From: Neoaquamicrobium microcysteis
GTDB taxonomy: Bacteria; Pseudomonadota; Alphaproteobacteria; Rhizobiales; Rhizobiaceae
Assembly (NCBI RefSeq): GCF_008180155.1
Contig: NZ_VSZS01000062.1
Span: forward strand, 62,001-126,000
Length of the DNA stretch: 64,000 bases
Reading direction: 5' to 3'
Within the stretch, counting starts at the first letter, position 1. Each line of letters opens with the position of its first letter. Below the pieces are notes generated by a model, which saw nothing but the letters and a program-made list of their open reading frames with translations, was not told the DNA's origin and searched no databases. Positions 8,676 through 18,620 of the stretch are shown here, in pieces. The position numbers were made by a program, and so were the translations under genes.

Positions 8676-9556
8676 ACTGCGAGCCGGCGCCTTTCGCGCT
8701 CGCGGAAGGCGCCGGGCGTGACGCCGGCATGGCGGCGGAAGAAACGGTTGAAGTAGGCGGGGTCGGCGAATCCCAGCGAATAGGCGATTGCCTGAATGGG
8801 CGTGGGCGTGAAGACGAGATCGCGACGCGCGGCCTCGACGACGTGGCGCGCCGCAAGGCCCTGCACCGAGAAGCCGGTGGCGGCGCGCGTGACGCGGTTG
8901 AGGTGGGCTGGCGAGAGGCCAAGCTGCGCGGCGTAGAAGGCGACGGGCGGGTGCTCGCGGAAATGGGCAGCGATCATGGTCAGCAGCGCCTCGATACGGC
9001 CGCCATCGTCAGCGGTCTCGCTTGCAGCTTCGACGCCACGGTCGGCCCGCGCCAGCGCCACGACGGCGGCGGTCATCAGCGGCTCAAGCAGCAGCATGCG
9101 CCCCGGCGCACGGCCGAGCAGCTCTTCGTGAAGACGGGTGACGCTGTCGATGGCGAAGGATGCATCGATCTCCTCACCATGGAGCGCGACGATGCGGGTC
9201 TGCGCCACGAAACCGGCGATGCGGCGTTCGGCGGCAGCGATGGAGGCCAGCCTGTCGCCCAGCGCAGTGACGACCAGACCGTCGATCTGCCGCGAAAAGC
9301 GGAAGCCGTGCACAGCGCCGGGCGGGATGAACAGGGCGCAGGGCGCGACGAAACGGCGAACCTGCTGCTCGCCCACGATCTCTCCCTCACCGGCGGTGAG
9401 CAGGAATATCTGGAAGAAGGAATCGTGACGGTGCTGTGCGATCTCCCAATTGTGCAGGTGCGTGCGCTCGGGGATCGTCTCGCTGTGAATCCAGAAATCG
9501 CCGGATTCGCCTGATTCTTCACGATAAAGACGGTAGGAGGGGATAGAGGTCGTCAT
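8672..9556 (-). CDS. pobR: AraC-family transcriptional regulator, probably of 4-hydroxybenzoate use (PobR-like)
   Basis: A 294-residue regulator. The start at 9556 ([14 protein letters not shown]) is chosen because longer frames run into the promoter region shared with pobA. The N-terminal half is a cupin-like ligand domain ([17 protein letters not shown] and [10 protein letters not shown]) and the C-terminal 100 residues hold the two helix-turn-helix units of the AraC family, including [19 protein letters not shown]. It is transcribed divergently from pobA with 121 bases between them, the arrangement of AraC-type PobR proteins that activate pobA when 4-hydroxybenzoate is present. The effector is inferred from position. 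Confidence 0.88.
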   Translation of the reverse strand: MTTSIPSYRLYREESGESGDFWIHSETIPERTHLHNWEIAQHRHDSFFQIFLLTAGEGEIVGEQQVRRFVAPCALFIPPGAVHGFRFSRQIDGLVVTALGDRLASIAAAERRIAGFVAQTRIVALHGEEIDASFAIDSVTRLHEELLGRAPGRMLLLEPLMTAAVVALARADRGVEAASETADDGGRIEALLTMIAAHFREHPPVAFYAAQLGLSPAHLNRVTRAATGFSVQGLAARHVVEAARRDLVFTPTPIQAIAYSLGFADPAYFNRFFRRHAGVTPGAFRERERRRLAV

Positions 9557-9614
9557 GGCCGGCTCGAAAAACGATGCGCGGATAGTGCAAGCGTTTGCCG
9601 CGATTGTCCATTGA

Positions 9615-10847
<1,233 letters not shown>

Positions 10848-10866
10848 GACAATGCGGGAGCAGTCG

Positions 10867-11262
10867 ATGAACGATACGTCGAAGCGGCACGAACAGGGCA
10901 TGGCAACTCGCCGGGCGGTGCTGGGCGACGCCCATGTGAACCGCGCCGAGGCGGCAAAGACCGAGTTCGACGGGGCTTTCCAGGCGCTGATTACGGAAGC
11001 GGCCTGGGGGCATGTCTGGTCGCGGGACACGATCACGAAACGGGAGCGCTCGATGATGACGCTGGCGCTTCTGGCGGGGCTTGGCAATTACGAGGAACTG
11101 GCGCTGCACACGCGCGCGACGGCCAACACGGGCGCGACCCGCGACGACATCATGGAAGTGATGCTGCACGTGGCGATCTATGCCGGCGTGCCGCGCGCCA
11201 ACCATGCGATAAAAGTGGTCAAGCAGGTGCTGGCCGAGATGGACAAAGAGGCAGGGAAATGA
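10867..11262 (+). CDS. pcaC: 4-carboxymuconolactone decarboxylase
   Basis: A 131-residue protein starting [11 protein letters not shown]; the ATG at 10867 has GGGAG at a good distance, while an ATG five codons upstream does not. It carries the carboxymuconolactone-decarboxylase fold ([36 protein letters not shown]). It decarboxylates gamma-carboxymuconolactone to 3-oxoadipate enol-lactone, two steps after the ring-opening dioxygenase. It lies 19 bases after pobA and its stop overlaps the pcaH start in ATGA. It is not fused to pcaD, which is absent here. Confidence 0.94.
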   Translation: MNDTSKRHEQGMATRRAVLGDAHVNRAEAAKTEFDGAFQALITEAAWGHVWSRDTITKRERSMMTLALLAGLGNYEELALHTRATANTGATRDDIMEVMLHVAIYAGVPRANHAIKVVKQVLAEMDKEAGK

Positions 11263-12014
11263 GCGAGAACAGGCTCTCCAACCGCAAGCCGGAGACCGGC
11301 GCGTTCTTCCAGCGCGACCGCGAGTGGCACCCGCAGGGATACACGCCCTGGTACAAGACCTCGGTGTTGCGCTCGCCGCAAAAGGCGCTGCTGTCGCTCG
11401 ACAACACGATCTCGGAGATTACGGGCCCGGTGTTCGGCCACAACATTCTGGGCGAACTGGACCACGATCTGATCCACAATTTCGCCAAGCCGGGCGAAAG
11501 CGCCATCGGCCCGCGCATCATCGTGTACGGCCGGGTGCTGGACGAGCGTGGGAAGGGCGTGCCGGGCGCGCTGCTGGAGTTCTGGCAGGCCAATGCGGGC
11601 GGACGCTACCGCCACAAGAAGGAAGGCTACATCGCGCCGCTGGACCCGAATTTCGGCGGCTGCGGACGCACGATCACCGACGAGGACGGCGGATACGCCT
11701 TCCGCACGATCCAGCCCGGGCCATACCCGTGGCCGAACGGCCCGAACGACTGGCGCCCGGCGCATATCCATTTCTCGGTCTTCGGCCACGGCTTTGCGCA
11801 GCGGCTCATCACGCAGATGTATTTCGAGGGCGACCCGCTCATTCCGTTGTGCCCGATCGTCAAGACGATCAACGATCCGGTCGCGATCTCGGACCTGACG
11901 GCGGTGCTGGACATGGGGGCGACGAAGCCGATGGACAGCCGGGCCTACAAGTTCGACATCGTGCTGAGGGGGCGGCGCTCGACGCTGTTCGAGAACCGCA
12001 TGGAGGGGAACTGA
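11259..12014 (+). CDS. pcaH: Protocatechuate 3,4-dioxygenase beta subunit
   Basis: A 251-residue subunit that holds the catalytic non-haem iron. The iron ligands known for the family are visible: the first Tyr in [11 protein letters not shown], the second Tyr in [14 protein letters not shown] and two His in AHIHFSVFG. The C-terminal [11 protein letters not shown] stretch is also conserved. The ATG lies in the pcaC stop. The enzyme cleaves protocatechuate between the two hydroxyls to beta-carboxy-cis,cis-muconate and needs the alpha subunit for structure. Here the alpha gene is 556 bases away, with a toxin-antitoxin module between them, although the two are normally adjacent. Confidence 0.96.
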   Translation: MSENRLSNRKPETGAFFQRDREWHPQGYTPWYKTSVLRSPQKALLSLDNTISEITGPVFGHNILGELDHDLIHNFAKPGESAIGPRIIVYGRVLDERGKGVPGALLEFWQANAGGRYRHKKEGYIAPLDPNFGGCGRTITDEDGGYAFRTIQPGPYPWPNGPNDWRPAHIHFSVFGHGFAQRLITQMYFEGDPLIPLCPIVKTINDPVAISDLTAVLDMGATKPMDSRAYKFDIVLRGRRSTLFENRMEGN

Positions 12015-12016
12015 GG

Positions 12017-12060
12017 TTGCCGGCATGGCGATTTCTGAATACAATGAATACATGTATTCA
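12017..12060 (+). promoter_or_regulatory. Promoter with palindromic operator of the RelBE-like module
   Basis: A -35-like TTGCCG (12017-12022) and -10-like TACAAT (12040-12045) are separated by 17 bases. A perfect 16-bp palindrome TGAATACATGTATTCA lies at 12045-12060, and an extra half-site TGAATACA at 12036-12043 overlaps the -10. This arrangement would let the ribbon-helix-helix antitoxin repress its own promoter. It begins three bases after the pcaH stop. Confidence 0.72.
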
Positions 12061-12083
12061 AATCGGATGCTGGAGCACCTGCC

Positions 12084-12311
12084 ATGCCTACATCAGTGAG
12101 ACTGGAGCCGGAGATCGAGGCCCGGCTGGACGCGCTGGCCAAGAAGACAGGCCGTACCAAAGCTTACTATCTCAGACACCTCATCGAAGAAGGTCTGGAC
12201 GATCTGGAGGACTACTATCTCGCTGTCGAGGTTTCGGAGCGTATTCGACGCGGTGAGGAAACGACCAAGCCGCTCGAGCAGGTGATGCGTGAACTCGGCC
12301 TGGACGATTGA
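12084..12311 (+). CDS. RelB/StbD-like ribbon-helix-helix antitoxin
   Basis: A 75-residue protein. The first 45 residues fit a ribbon-helix-helix DNA-binding domain ([34 protein letters not shown]); the acidic tail ([27 protein letters not shown]) fits the toxin-neutralising arm of RelB-type antitoxins. The toxin gene overlaps its 3' end by 23 bases. The strong palindrome just upstream is the likely operator. G+C and codon use are a little below the flanking pca genes, consistent with a mobile module. Confidence 0.88.
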   Translation: MPTSVRLEPEIEARLDALAKKTGRTKAYYLRHLIEEGLDDLEDYYLAVEVSERIRRGEETTKPLEQVMRELGLDD

Positions 12312-12561
12312 GATCTCGGCCGCGGCCGAGAAACAGCTTTCGAGGCTGGATCGGGTCGTCGCCAAGCGTGTAGCGCGTTTTCTCCTCGAACGGGTCGCGG
12401 GCTCCGCCGATCCGCGTGCGATCGGCAAGGCCCTTCAGGGAAACAAGAACGAATTCTGGAGCTATCGGGTGGGTGATTATCGCGTGATCTGCGAGATACA
12501 CGATCAACGAGTTGTCGTTGTAGTGATCGATGTCGATCACCGCTCGAAAGTCTATCGTTAG
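12289..12561 (+). CDS. RelE/ParE-superfamily toxin
   Basis: A 90-residue protein that begins at a GTG inside the antitoxin gene. The family pattern is clear: [24 protein letters not shown], then [12 protein letters not shown], then [14 protein letters not shown]. RelE-type toxins cut mRNA on the ribosome, while ParE relatives poison gyrase; the RVGDYRVI and HRSKVYR motifs favour RelE. It ends nine bases before the pcaG start, so transcripts from pca genes or from the module promoter would both read into pcaG. Confidence 0.9.
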   Translation: MNSAWTIEISAAAEKQLSRLDRVVAKRVARFLLERVAGSADPRAIGKALQGNKNEFWSYRVGDYRVICEIHDQRVVVVVIDVDHRSKVYR

Positions 12562-12570
12562 GAGAGCAAG

Positions 12571-13185
12571 TTGGTACAGTCGTTGAACCGCCTGAAGGAA
12601 AGCGCCTCGCAGACCGCGGGCCCGTATGTCCATATCGGCCTGACGCCGAATTTCGCGGAGATCGGCGGGGTCTATCCCGAAGATCTGGGCACGCAGATGG
12701 CGGGCGAGAAGGCCAAGGGCGAGCGCATCGTCATCACCGGTCACATCTTCGACGGAACCGGAACGCCGCTGAAGGACGCGCTGGTGGAAATCTGGCAGGC
12801 GGACGCCGACGGGCTCTACAATTCGCCTTCGGAAACACGAGGCTCGGCCGACCCGAACTTTTCCGGCTGGGGGCGCTGCCCGACCGATATGACGAGCGGC
12901 GAGTTCCGCTTCGAGACGATCAAGCCGGGGCGCGTGCCTTTCAAGGACGGGCGGATGATGGCGCCGCACGTCACGTTCTGGATCGTAGCGCGCGGCATCA
13001 ATATCGGCTTGCAGACGCGCATGTATTTCGGCGACGAGGAAGCGGCGAACGCGGAAGACCCGGTGCTCGCGCGCATCGAGCATCGCGTGCGGGTGCCGAC
13101 GCTGATTGCCGACAAGGTCGATGGCGGCTACCGTTTCGACATCCATCTCCAGGGGGAGAAGGAAACCGTTTTCTTCGACATCTGA
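12571..13185 (+). CDS. pcaG: Protocatechuate 3,4-dioxygenase alpha subunit
   Basis: A 204-residue subunit homologous to PcaH but without its iron ligands, as is usual. It shows TAGPYVHIGL-like N-terminus (TAGPYVHIGLTPNFAEIGG), EIWQADADGLYNSP and PHVTFWIVARGINIGLQTR. The chosen start is TTG at 12571 with GGAGAG just upstream; no ATG exists near the expected N-terminus. It forms the structural half of the dioxygenase with PcaH. The gene normally follows pcaH by a few bases; here the RelBE-like module separates them, and the weak TTG start may reflect a rebuilt junction. Confidence 0.95.
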   Translation: MVQSLNRLKESASQTAGPYVHIGLTPNFAEIGGVYPEDLGTQMAGEKAKGERIVITGHIFDGTGTPLKDALVEIWQADADGLYNSPSETRGSADPNFSGWGRCPTDMTSGEFRFETIKPGRVPFKDGRMMAPHVTFWIVARGINIGLQTRMYFGDEEAANAEDPVLARIEHRVRVPTLIADKVDGGYRFDIHLQGEKETVFFDI

Positions 13186-13195
13186 GCGGATCGCC

Positions 13196-14260
13196 GTGAC
13201 CGTAACGCCCTTCGACCATCCGTTTCTCTCCGGGCTGCTCGGCGACGAGGAGATTGCCGCCAGCTTTTCCACCAAGGCCGACATCGAGGCAATGCTTGCC
13301 TTCGAGATGGCGCTGGCGCGGGCCGAGGCGGACGAGGGCGTGATACCGGCCGAAGCAGCCGAACTGATCGCGGCGAAGCTTGCGACCTTCGGGCCGGATG
13401 TCGCGGGCTTGCGCGAAGGTGTGACGCGCGACGGCGTGGTCATTCCGGCGCTGGTCAGGCAGTTGCGCGCCGCGGTGGGCGAACCGCATTCGGCGCATGT
13501 CCATTTCGGCGCGACGAGCCAGGATGTCATCGACACCAGTCTGGCGCTGCGGCTGAAAAGCGTGGTCGGGGTGCTGGATGCCCGGCTGGGAGCGCTGATC
13601 GAGGCGCTTTCGCAGATCGAGGCCCGCGACGGCGACATTCAGACGATGGGACACACGCGCATGCAGGCCGCCATACCGGTGTCGGCAGCGCGCAAGATCG
13701 CAAGCTGGCGCGAGCCGCTGGAGCGTCACCGCGAACGGCTGGAAGCCGTGAAGGGCGACGTGCTCGTGCTGCATTTCGGCGGCGCGGCCGGCACGCTGGA
13801 AAAGCTTGGCGACAAGTCGGGCGCGGTGACGCAAAGGCTGGCCGGCGCGCTTGGCCTGCGGGCGCTTGCGCGGCCCCGCCACAACGAGCGCGACGGGGTG
13901 GTGGCCCTGGCTTCGTGGCTTTCGATGGTGACCGGATCGCTGGGCAAGATGGGGCAGGACATTGCGCTGATGGCGCAGTCCGCAGTGGGCGAGGTGAAGC
14001 TTGCGTCGGGCGGCGGGTCTTCCGCGATGCCGCACAAGGTGAACCCGGTGGGAGCGGAGACGCTCGTGGCGCTTGCGCGGTTCAACGCGACGCTGGTGGC
14101 AGGCATGCACCAGTCGCTCGTGCACGAAAACGAGCGATCGGGCGCGGCGTGGACGCTGGAATGGCTGCTCCTGCCGCAGATGACGGTTGCGACCGGCGCA
14201 TCCTTGAATAATGCGCAAGCACTGATTGCTTCGCTGTCCTTCGCTCGCACCTCCGGTTGA
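13196..14260 (+). CDS. pcaB: 3-carboxy-cis,cis-muconate cycloisomerase
   Basis: A 354-residue member of the fumarase/aspartase superfamily. It starts at GTG 13196 ten bases after pcaG; an earlier ATG at 13106 would lie inside pcaG. Conserved parts are HFGATSQDVIDTS near residues 100-112, and the superfamily signature GGSSAMPHKVNP near residue 280. It lactonises beta-carboxymuconate to gamma-carboxymuconolactone, the substrate of PcaC. The length equals that of rhizobial PcaB, shorter than the 450-residue pseudomonad form. The order pobA-pcaCHGB lacks pcaD and pcaQ. Confidence 0.94.
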   Translation: MTVTPFDHPFLSGLLGDEEIAASFSTKADIEAMLAFEMALARAEADEGVIPAEAAELIAAKLATFGPDVAGLREGVTRDGVVIPALVRQLRAAVGEPHSAHVHFGATSQDVIDTSLALRLKSVVGVLDARLGALIEALSQIEARDGDIQTMGHTRMQAAIPVSAARKIASWREPLERHRERLEAVKGDVLVLHFGGAAGTLEKLGDKSGAVTQRLAGALGLRALARPRHNERDGVVALASWLSMVTGSLGKMGQDIALMAQSAVGEVKLASGGGSSAMPHKVNPVGAETLVALARFNATLVAGMHQSLVHENERSGAAWTLEWLLLPQMTVATGASLNNAQALIASLSFARTSG

Positions 14261-14284
14261 CCAAAATCACCTTTCAAGACTGGC

Positions 14285-14301
14285 GATGACGCAGCGTCAT
14301 C
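14285..14301. other. Perfect palindrome after pcaB
   Basis: GATGACGC-A-GCGTCATC is a perfect inverted repeat with eight-base arms, 25 bases after the pcaB stop. There is no T-run, so it may be a factor-dependent end of the pca transcript, an mRNA-stabilising hairpin or an operator for the chemoreceptor gene. Confidence 0.45.
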
Positions 14302-14340
14302 AGCCGACTTTGCATCCGTATCGACGTTTTCGGTCCGGGC

Positions 14341-14355
14341 TTAATTCTCAATTAA
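14341..14355 (+). promoter_or_regulatory. AT-rich inverted repeat upstream of the chemoreceptor
   Basis: TTAATT-CTC-AATTAA lies in an AT-rich island of about 40 bases, 160 bases upstream of the chemoreceptor ATG. It is the only AT-rich stretch between pcaB and that gene and probably marks its promoter. Exact promoter elements cannot be assigned. Confidence 0.35.
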
Positions 14356-14517
14356 CTAAAAGACTAGCTATTGCGCGGTGGACGGGCCTCTCTTTGCTTC
14401 CATCGCAATCAAGTTTTCTCTCATGGCTGGCAGATGCGGTGTTCGTCTTCTCTTTCCGGTTGCGCCGGGCGGAGGCGAACGGGGCCGCTTTTTCTTGAAA
14501 CTTTGGGGGTTTCTGCC

Positions 14518-16485
14518 ATGAAGATTGGTAGCAAGATTTATGCGATCGTGGGCCTGATGGGCCTCGTCGCAGTAGCGATCGGCGGCATGGCCGGTTACAC
14601 GATCACACAATACAACCAGCGGCTGGACGCGCTCGAGAATGCCGCCGAGCGCGCGCACAAGGGCGAGCGGCTGAACCGCTACGTGACCGCCGTGGTCATG
14701 GAATCGCGGGGCATCTATGCATCGCCCACAACCGAGGAAGCGACGCCGTTTGCCGAAGGCATCATGCGCTTCCTCGACCAGATCGACGAGCTGCTGGCCG
14801 AATGGCGGCCGATGGTCGATGCCGAGGGGCTTGCCGCGTTCGACGCGGTGGTTGCGCGCGCCGCAGAGTTTCGCGGTTTCCGCACCGAGACCGCGCGGCT
14901 TGGCCGCGAGGTCGACCCCGCCAGCGCAAACGCCCAGGGCAACAACCAGGAAAACCGTGCCAACCGCCGCGCCTACCAGGGCGAGATCGACGCGGTGGTG
15001 GAGCGCGACCAGCAGCGGCTGGCCGACATCAAGGCCGACATCGAGACGTTCCAGTCGCGCATGGCGCTGCTGATCGGGGCCGTGGTCGTATTCGGGCTGA
15101 TGGCCGGCGCCGGCGTGGCCGCCTATATCGGCACCGCGCAGCTCAGCCGCCCGATCCGCCGCCTGACGGAAACCATGAAAACGCTGGCCGACGGGCATCT
15201 CGACGCCGACGTGCCGTTTGCCGGCCGCAAGGACGAGATCGGCGAAATGGCTGCGGCGGTGGAGGTGTTCAAGCAGAACGGCATCAAGGTGCGCGAGCTG
15301 AATGCGCAGGAGGCTGCCTTGCAGGCCAAGAGCGCCGACCTCCAGACCAGCATCGCGGAAGTGGTGTCGAGCGCGGTGCGGGGCAATTTCGAGCGCCGCA
15401 TCACCAAGGACTACGACGATGCCGACCTCAACCGTTTTGCCGCCAGTGTGAACGAGCTGGTCACAAGCGTCGATTCGGGCATCGCAGAGGTGCGCCGCGT
15501 GGTCGCCAGCCTTGCCGAGGGAGACCTGACGCAAGCGATGGAGGGATCCTTCCAGGGCGCTTTCGCGGAACTGCAGCAGAACGTGAACACCACCATGTCG
15601 ACACTGCGGACGGCGCTGCGCGAGGTGCGCATCACTTCCGACACGATCGGCTCGAACACGGTCGAGTTGCGGTCGGCTGCCGACGACCTCTCGCGCCGCA
15701 CCGAGCAGCAGGCAGCTTCGCTGGAGGAAACGTCGGCTGCGCTGGACGAGATCACCGCGACGGTGCGCGAGTCGACCGAGCGTGCGCAGGAGGCGAGCCG
15801 CATGGTCGACGAGGCACGCCGCTCGACCGAGCAGTCCACCAAGGTGGTGGCCGAGGCGGTGAGCGCGATGAGCCGCATCGAGCAGGCATCGGGCGAGATC
15901 GGGCAGATCATCAGCCTGATCGACGAGATCGCGTTCCAGACCAACCTGCTGGCGCTCAACGCCGGCGTGGAGGCCGCGCGTGCCGGCGAGGCGGGCAGGG
16001 GCTTTGCCGTGGTGGCGCAGGAAGTGCGCGAGCTGGCGCAGCGTTCGGCCACCGCCGCCAAGGACATCAAAGACCTCATCACCAAGTCGGGCGAGGAGGT
16101 CTCCACCGGAGTCCGCCTCGTGACGGCGACGGGCGAGGCGCTGGACACGATCCAGAACCATGTCGTCCACATCAACGAGCATGTCCATTCCATCGCGAGC
16201 GCGGCAGGCGAGCAGTCCACCGGTCTCTCCGAGATCAACACCGCGATGAACCAGATGGATCAGGTGACCCAGCGCAACGCGGCGATGGTGGAGGAGACGA
16301 CGGCGGCGACGCATCGCCTGTCGGCCGAGTCGTCCAACCTGACCAAGCTCATCTCGCGGTTCAAGGTCGAGGGCGGGACGGGCGTGCGCGAGGCCGACGG
16401 CTACAGCGCCTCGGTCCCATCTCCGGCACATGCGCTGGGCCGCCGCGTGGCGGGTGCGTTCGGGGGCGTGGTGGCTGCCGAGTAG
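14518..16485 (+). CDS. Methyl-accepting chemotaxis protein
   Basis: A 655-residue chemoreceptor. A first membrane segment at about residues 5-28, a periplasmic four-helix-type sensor of roughly 150 residues and a second membrane segment near residues 182-205 are followed by a HAMP domain ([17 protein letters not shown]) and a second HAMP-like unit ([19 protein letters not shown]). The cytoplasmic signalling hairpin tip ([21 protein letters not shown]) lies near residue 470. The ATG at 14518 starts the anchor directly; the longer frame upstream adds no recognisable sequence. There is no C-terminal CheR-binding pentapeptide visible. Its position after the pca operon suggests sensing of aromatic acids, but the ligand cannot be read from sequence. 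Confidence 0.93.
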   Translation: MKIGSKIYAIVGLMGLVAVAIGGMAGYTITQYNQRLDALENAAERAHKGERLNRYVTAVVMESRGIYASPTTEEATPFAEGIMRFLDQIDELLAEWRPMVDAEGLAAFDAVVARAAEFRGFRTETARLGREVDPASANAQGNNQENRANRRAYQGEIDAVVERDQQRLADIKADIETFQSRMALLIGAVVVFGLMAGAGVAAYIGTAQLSRPIRRLTETMKTLADGHLDADVPFAGRKDEIGEMAAAVEVFKQNGIKVRELNAQEAALQAKSADLQTSIAEVVSSAVRGNFERRITKDYDDADLNRFAASVNELVTSVDSGIAEVRRVVASLAEGDLTQAMEGSFQGAFAELQQNVNTTMSTLRTALREVRITSDTIGSNTVELRSAADDLSRRTEQQAASLEETSAALDEITATVRESTERAQEASRMVDEARRSTEQSTKVVAEAVSAMSRIEQASGEIGQIISLIDEIAFQTNLLALNAGVEAARAGEAGRGFAVVAQEVRELAQRSATAAKDIKDLITKSGEEVSTGVRLVTATGEALDTIQNHVVHINEHVHSIASAAGEQSTGLSEINTAMNQMDQVTQRNAAMVEETTAATHRLSAESSNLTKLISRFKVEGGTGVREADGYSASVPSPAHALGRRVAGAFGGVVAAE

Positions 16486-16512
16486 CCACAGTCTTCAGGG
16501 GTGAAGGAAAAG

Positions 16513-16543
16513 GGGCGGCCGCGAGATGCGGCCGCCCTTTTTT
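16513..16543 (+). terminator. Rho-independent terminator after the chemoreceptor
   Basis: A ten-base-pair stem GGGCGGCCGC / GCGGCCGCCC with a five-base loop is followed by six T. Its A-rich upstream flank also allows it to work for the convergent paaZ transcript. Confidence 0.9.
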
Positions 16544-16578
16544 CTGGACGGGTGAAGCCCTGAGAATGCCGGATAAAT

Positions 16579-18609
16579 CTACATCGCGTTCATCGTCAGC
16601 AGTTCGTAGGCGGCGACGTGCTCGTCGTCTTGGTTGACCACGGCGACGTCCCAGCGGACCTCGCCATACTCGTCGTTGCGGCGGGTCTTGTGCTTTGCGG
16701 TGAGGCGGACCTTGAGGGTGTCGCCGGGCGAGACCGGCTTCATGAAGCGCAGATTGTCGAGGCCGTAATTGGCCAGAACCGGGCCGGGGGCGGGATCGAC
16801 AAAGAGCCCTGCGGCGAATGACAGAATGAGATAGCCGTGCGCCACGCGGCCGGGGAAGAACGGGTTGGCCTTTGCCGCTTCCTCGTCCATGTGGGCGTAG
16901 AAGGTGTCGCCGGTGAAATCGGCGAAATGCTCGATGTCTTCGAGCGTGACCTCTCGGCTATCGGTCCACAGCGTATGGCCGATCTCCAGCTCCCCGAAGC
17001 GCATGCGGAACGGGTGCTGCTCCTTTTCGGCAGTCTGCGAGCCCGCGACCCAGCCTTTGGTGATGGCGGTCATCAGGTCGGGGCTGGCCTGTATCGCGGT
17101 GCGCTGCATGTAGTGCATGACGCCGCGAATGCCGCCCATTTCCTCGCCGCCGCCGGCGCGGCCGGGGCCGCCATGGACCATGTGGGGCAGGGGCGAGCCG
17201 TGGCCGGTCGCCTCCTTGCCGGTGTCGCGGTTGGCGAAATAGAGCCTGCCGTGGAACGCGCCCGACGCTTCGACCATCTGCCGCGCGACGGCCGGATCGT
17301 GGGTGAAGACGGACGCGACCAGCGAGCCGCCGCCGCGATTGGCGAGAGCGGCCGCGTGATCGACATCGCGATAGCCCATGACGGTGGAGACCGGGCCGAA
17401 GGCCTCGACGGCGTGGACGTTCTGTGCGCCGTCCGGGTCGTCGCAGGAAAACAGCAGCGGCGAGACGAACGCGCCGCGCTCGGTGTCGGCGCTTGCCGCA
17501 TCGACCGTGTCGGGGTTGCCGAAGACCAGCTTCGCCTCGCGGGCGATGATGGCGGCCTTCTCGCGCACGTCGTCGCGCTGGGCGATGCTGGCCAGCGCGC
17601 CCATGCGGGTGGTCTCGTCACGCGGGTTGCCGATGGTGGTCTTGCCAAGGCTATCCGACAGCGCCTCGATGACAGACTGCCGGTGCGCGTCAGGCACGAT
17701 GATGCGGCGGATGGCGGTGCATTTCTGTCCGGCCTTTGCCGTCATCTCGCGATGGACTTCTTTGATGAACGCGTCGAATTCCGGCGTACCGGGGGCTGCG
17801 TCCGGGCCGAGGATGGACGCGTTGAGCGAATCCTGCTCGGCGATGAAGCGGACGGAGTTTTCAAGCAGGTTCGGCTTGGCGCGCAGCATCATGGCGGTCG
17901 CGGCCGAGCCGGTGAACGACACCACGTCCTGCGAGCCGAGGCGGTCGAGCAGATCGCCGGTGGACCCGGCCACGAACTGCACCGCGCCATCCGGAAGCAG
18001 GCCGGATTCGACCATCATGCGGAAGGCGGCTTCGGCCAGCCATGCGGTGGCCGAGGCGGGCTTGACGATGGCGGGAACGCCAGCGAGCAGCGTGGGCGCC
18101 AGCTTTTCCAGCATGCCCCAGACGGGGAAGTTGAACGCGTTGATGTGAACGGCCACGCCATGCAGCGAGGTGGCGACGTGCTGGCCGAGGAAGTTGCCGC
18201 CGCGTGAAAGCTGCTCGAACGAGCCGTCTATGTAGATCGTGTCGTCGGGGAGTTCGCGCCGCCCCTTGGAGGCGTAGACGAACATGGTGCCGATGCCGCC
18301 GTCGATGTCGATCATCGAGTCGGATTTGGTTGCGCCGGTCTCGTATGAGAGCTCGTAAAGCGGGTCGCGGCGCTCGTTGAGATATTGCGCGACGCCCTTC
18401 AGCATGGCGGCGCGCTGGTGGAATGTCATGGCGCGCAGGGCAGGGCCGCCGACGGTGCGGGCGTGGTTTGCCATGGCGGCGAAGTCGAGGCCGCCGGAGC
18501 CGATTTCGGCGACGGCATCGCCGGTGACGGCGCTGGCAAGCGTCGCGATCTTGCCGGACGGGGCGATCCAGCGGCCGGTGGCATAGCTGTTGAGGGAAAT
18601 GACGGTCAT
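16579..18609 (-). CDS. paaZ: Bifunctional oxepin-CoA hydrolase / semialdehyde dehydrogenase
   Basis: A 676-residue fusion that opens the oxepin-CoA ring and oxidises the resulting semialdehyde in phenylacetate breakdown. Residues 1-520 are an NADP-type aldehyde dehydrogenase with the catalytic Cys in GQKCTAIRR and the FTGSAATA cofactor loop. The last 150 residues are a MaoC-like hot-dog hydratase ([28 protein letters not shown]). The start at 18609 ([12 protein letters not shown]) has AAAGGACC upstream; the longer frame extends into the P450 gene. It lies 11 bases after the P450 gene and is transcribed away from paaIK. Fusion length agrees with known PaaZ. Confidence 0.95.
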   Translation of the reverse strand: MTVISLNSYATGRWIAPSGKIATLASAVTGDAVAEIGSGGLDFAAMANHARTVGGPALRAMTFHQRAAMLKGVAQYLNERRDPLYELSYETGATKSDSMIDIDGGIGTMFVYASKGRRELPDDTIYIDGSFEQLSRGGNFLGQHVATSLHGVAVHINAFNFPVWGMLEKLAPTLLAGVPAIVKPASATAWLAEAAFRMMVESGLLPDGAVQFVAGSTGDLLDRLGSQDVVSFTGSAATAMMLRAKPNLLENSVRFIAEQDSLNASILGPDAAPGTPEFDAFIKEVHREMTAKAGQKCTAIRRIIVPDAHRQSVIEALSDSLGKTTIGNPRDETTRMGALASIAQRDDVREKAAIIAREAKLVFGNPDTVDAASADTERGAFVSPLLFSCDDPDGAQNVHAVEAFGPVSTVMGYRDVDHAAALANRGGGSLVASVFTHDPAVARQMVEASGAFHGRLYFANRDTGKEATGHGSPLPHMVHGGPGRAGGGEEMGGIRGVMHYMQRTAIQASPDLMTAITKGWVAGSQTAEKEQHPFRMRFGELEIGHTLWTDSREVTLEDIEHFADFTGDTFYAHMDEEAAKANPFFPGRVAHGYLILSFAAGLFVDPAPGPVLANYGLDNLRFMKPVSPGDTLKVRLTAKHKTRRNDEYGEVRWDVAVVNQDDEHVAAYELLTMNAM

Positions 18610-18620
18610 TTGAGGTCCTT

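Noticed and set aside
13106-13195. Longer pcaB start at ATG 13106
   Set aside because: It would overlap pcaG by 80 bases, and the added residues do not resemble PcaB; GTG 13196 gives the family N-terminus.
14261-14517. A small gene in the gap before the chemoreceptor (frame 14226-14498)
   Set aside because: No ribosome site, atypical composition, starts inside pcaB; the gap better fits a leader with two palindromes.
14368-16431. 687-residue minus-strand frame opposite the chemoreceptor
   Set aside because: It is the antisense image of the coiled-coil receptor; Leu/His/Arg-rich and without family match.
16837-18207. Plus-strand frame of 456 residues opposite paaZ
   Set aside because: Antisense of paaZ, whose dehydrogenase and hydratase motifs are complete.
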